6,067 nucleotides of DNA, taken from the NCBI GenBank assembly GCA_902463905.1, contig CABQHF010000133.1, positions 1 to 6,067 on the forward strand, written 5' to 3'. Position 1 is the first letter of the stretch. Each line of letters begins with the position of its first letter. This DNA is from an uncultured Faecalibacterium sp. (lineage in GTDB: Bacteria; Bacillota; Clostridia; Oscillospirales; Ruminococcaceae). The notes under the pieces were generated by a model, which saw only the letters and a program-made list of their open reading frames with translations, did not search any database and was not told the origin of the DNA. Of this stretch, positions 5,298 through 6,067 are shown piece after piece. A program made the translations under genes and the position numbers.

Positions 5298-6067
5298 TCA
5301 CTTCTTGCGGGCAATCATTTCGGTGTAGGCAAGCACCAGCGGGCCAACGCCCTTGGCGTCGTTGCAGACCACCGGCTCGCTGAAGTAGTAGGCCAGGGAG
5401 CCGTCGCGGTGATCCTTGCCGCCCAGGCCTGCCACCAGGCAGATGCCGTCCAGCTGCAGGCTGCCGTCCGGGTTCTTGGACAGGTACTTGTCGCAGGTGC
5501 CGTAGAAGGCCTTCTCGGCCCAGGCTGCCATGCGCCCCGGCAGGTAGCCCAGACGCACGCCCTTGAGCACCGCGTAGGCGAACAGGGCGGTGCCGCTGGT
5601 CTCCAGATAGTTGCCCTCCACGCCGGGGTGATCCATCACCTGCCAGAACATGCCGGTCTCCTCGTCCTGGAACTTGTGCACGTCCTCGATGGTCTGCTTG
5701 AGCATGGCCATGATGCCGCGGTACTCGTTGTACAGCTGCTCGTCCATGCGCTCCAGCACGTCCACCATGGCCACCATGAACCAGCCCATGGCGCGCAGCC
5801 AGAAGTTGGGGCTGCAGCCGGTGACGGGGTCGGCCCAGTACATCTGGCGGCTCTCGTCGTAGCCGTGGTAGTACAGGCCGGTGGTTTCGTCCCGCATGTG
5901 CTTTTGGATGTTCATGAACTGCTTGTAGCTGTCGATGCAGCCCTGCATCTTGTTGTAGCGGGTCTCGTACTCCATGTAGAAGGGCTGGGCCATATAGGTG
6001 CCGTCCAGCCACACCTGCCAGGGGTAGATGTCCTTGTGCCAGAAGTTGCCCTCCTTGGTGCGGGGCT
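5298..6067 (-). CDS. GH88/GH105 unsaturated rhamnogalacturonyl/glucuronyl hydrolase, N-terminus cut by window edge
   Basis: The reverse-strand frame runs from the right edge to a TGA at 5298-5300, giving 255 visible C-terminal residues. An apparent GTG start at 6014 is internal: the frame and family similarity continue upstream through GNFWHKDIYPWQV to the edge, so about 110-120 N-terminal residues are missing relative to the roughly 370 of Bacillus subtilis YteR. The fold is an (alpha/alpha)6 barrel. The enzymes hydrate the 4,5-unsaturated uronic acid left by pectate, rhamnogalacturonan or other polysaccharide lyases and so release it. Diagnostic blocks, counted from the first visible residue, are WLDGTYMA with D21 matching the YteR catalytic Asp143, YYHGYDES (65-72), WADPVTGCSPNFWLRAMGW (77-95), and YLETSGTALFAYA (153-165). 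The companion Asp (YteR Asp88) lies beyond the edge. No signal peptide can be judged. The gene converges on the protease gene and shares its terminator; its own operon lies to the right. GH105 is preferred over GH88 proper, but the exact substrate is not resolved. Confidence 0.88.
   Translation of the reverse strand, partial: PRTKEGNFWHKDIYPWQVWLDGTYMAQPFYMEYETRYNKMQGCIDSYKQFMNIQKHMRDETTGLYYHGYDESRQMYWADPVTGCSPNFWLRAMGWFMVAMVDVLERMDEQLYNEYRGIMAMLKQTIEDVHKFQDEETGMFWQVMDHPGVEGNYLETSGTALFAYAVLKGVRLGYLPGRMAAWAEKAFYGTCDKYLSKNPDGSLQLDGICLVAGLGGKDHRDGSLAYYFSEPVVCNDAKGVGPLVLAYTEMIARKK

Noticed and set aside
5287..6012. Second reverse-strand open frame over the glycosidase
   Set aside because: Its translation is Arg/Gly/His-rich low-complexity sequence, a frame-shifted shadow of the GH105 gene.
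6012..6014. GTG at 6014 as the start of the reverse-strand glycosidase
   Set aside because: The frame stays open to the window edge and the residues before it (FWHKDIYPWQ) are conserved in GH105 enzymes, so this Val is internal.

Overview
The window looks like chromosomal DNA of a GC-rich, low-AT-codon Firmicute, most likely a gut clostridial lineage such as Faecalibacterium or a close Oscillospiraceae/Ruminococcaceae relative. This is inference from strong purine-rich Shine-Dalgarno sites, GC-rich third codon positions, the clostridial flavour of all four proteins, and a pectin-type glycosidase. No sequence search was possible. Nothing in it points to a phage, transposon, CRISPR array or structural RNA gene.

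Layout. An intrinsic terminator at 19-56 closes a gene lying to the left of the window. A leader with an extended -10 promoter (171-179) follows, then two forward genes separated by 58 bases with no terminator between them, probably one transcript. The first is a zinc-dependent phospholipase C-like hydrolase (225-1022). The second is a 12-segment UMF1/Atg22-like major facilitator transporter (1081-2337). A strong terminator (2346-2381) ends that unit. A second extended -10 promoter (2405-2433) drives a monocistronic M16C metallopeptidase of the presequence-protease/insulinase type (2469-5225). A hairpin at 5237-5285 sits between this gene and a convergent reverse-strand gene, a GH88/GH105 unsaturated glucuronyl/rhamnogalacturonyl hydrolase whose N-terminal part is cut off by the right edge of the window (5298-6067).

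How the genes work together. The hydrolase and transporter probably share an mRNA, so a link between a head-group-releasing or related hydrolase and an exporter or importer is possible but unproven. The M16C protease has its own promoter and terminator and reads as an independent cytoplasmic peptide-degrading housekeeping enzyme. The GH105 gene belongs to whatever lies to the right of the window, plausibly a pectin or rhamnogalacturonan utilisation locus.

I see no clear previously undescribed system. The points most worth a second look are the leaderless PLC-like enzyme paired with a transporter, the two-faced convergent terminator, the CACAG/CTGTG core shared by all three terminators, and the complete absence of TTA, CTA and TCA codons from the 918-codon protease gene.
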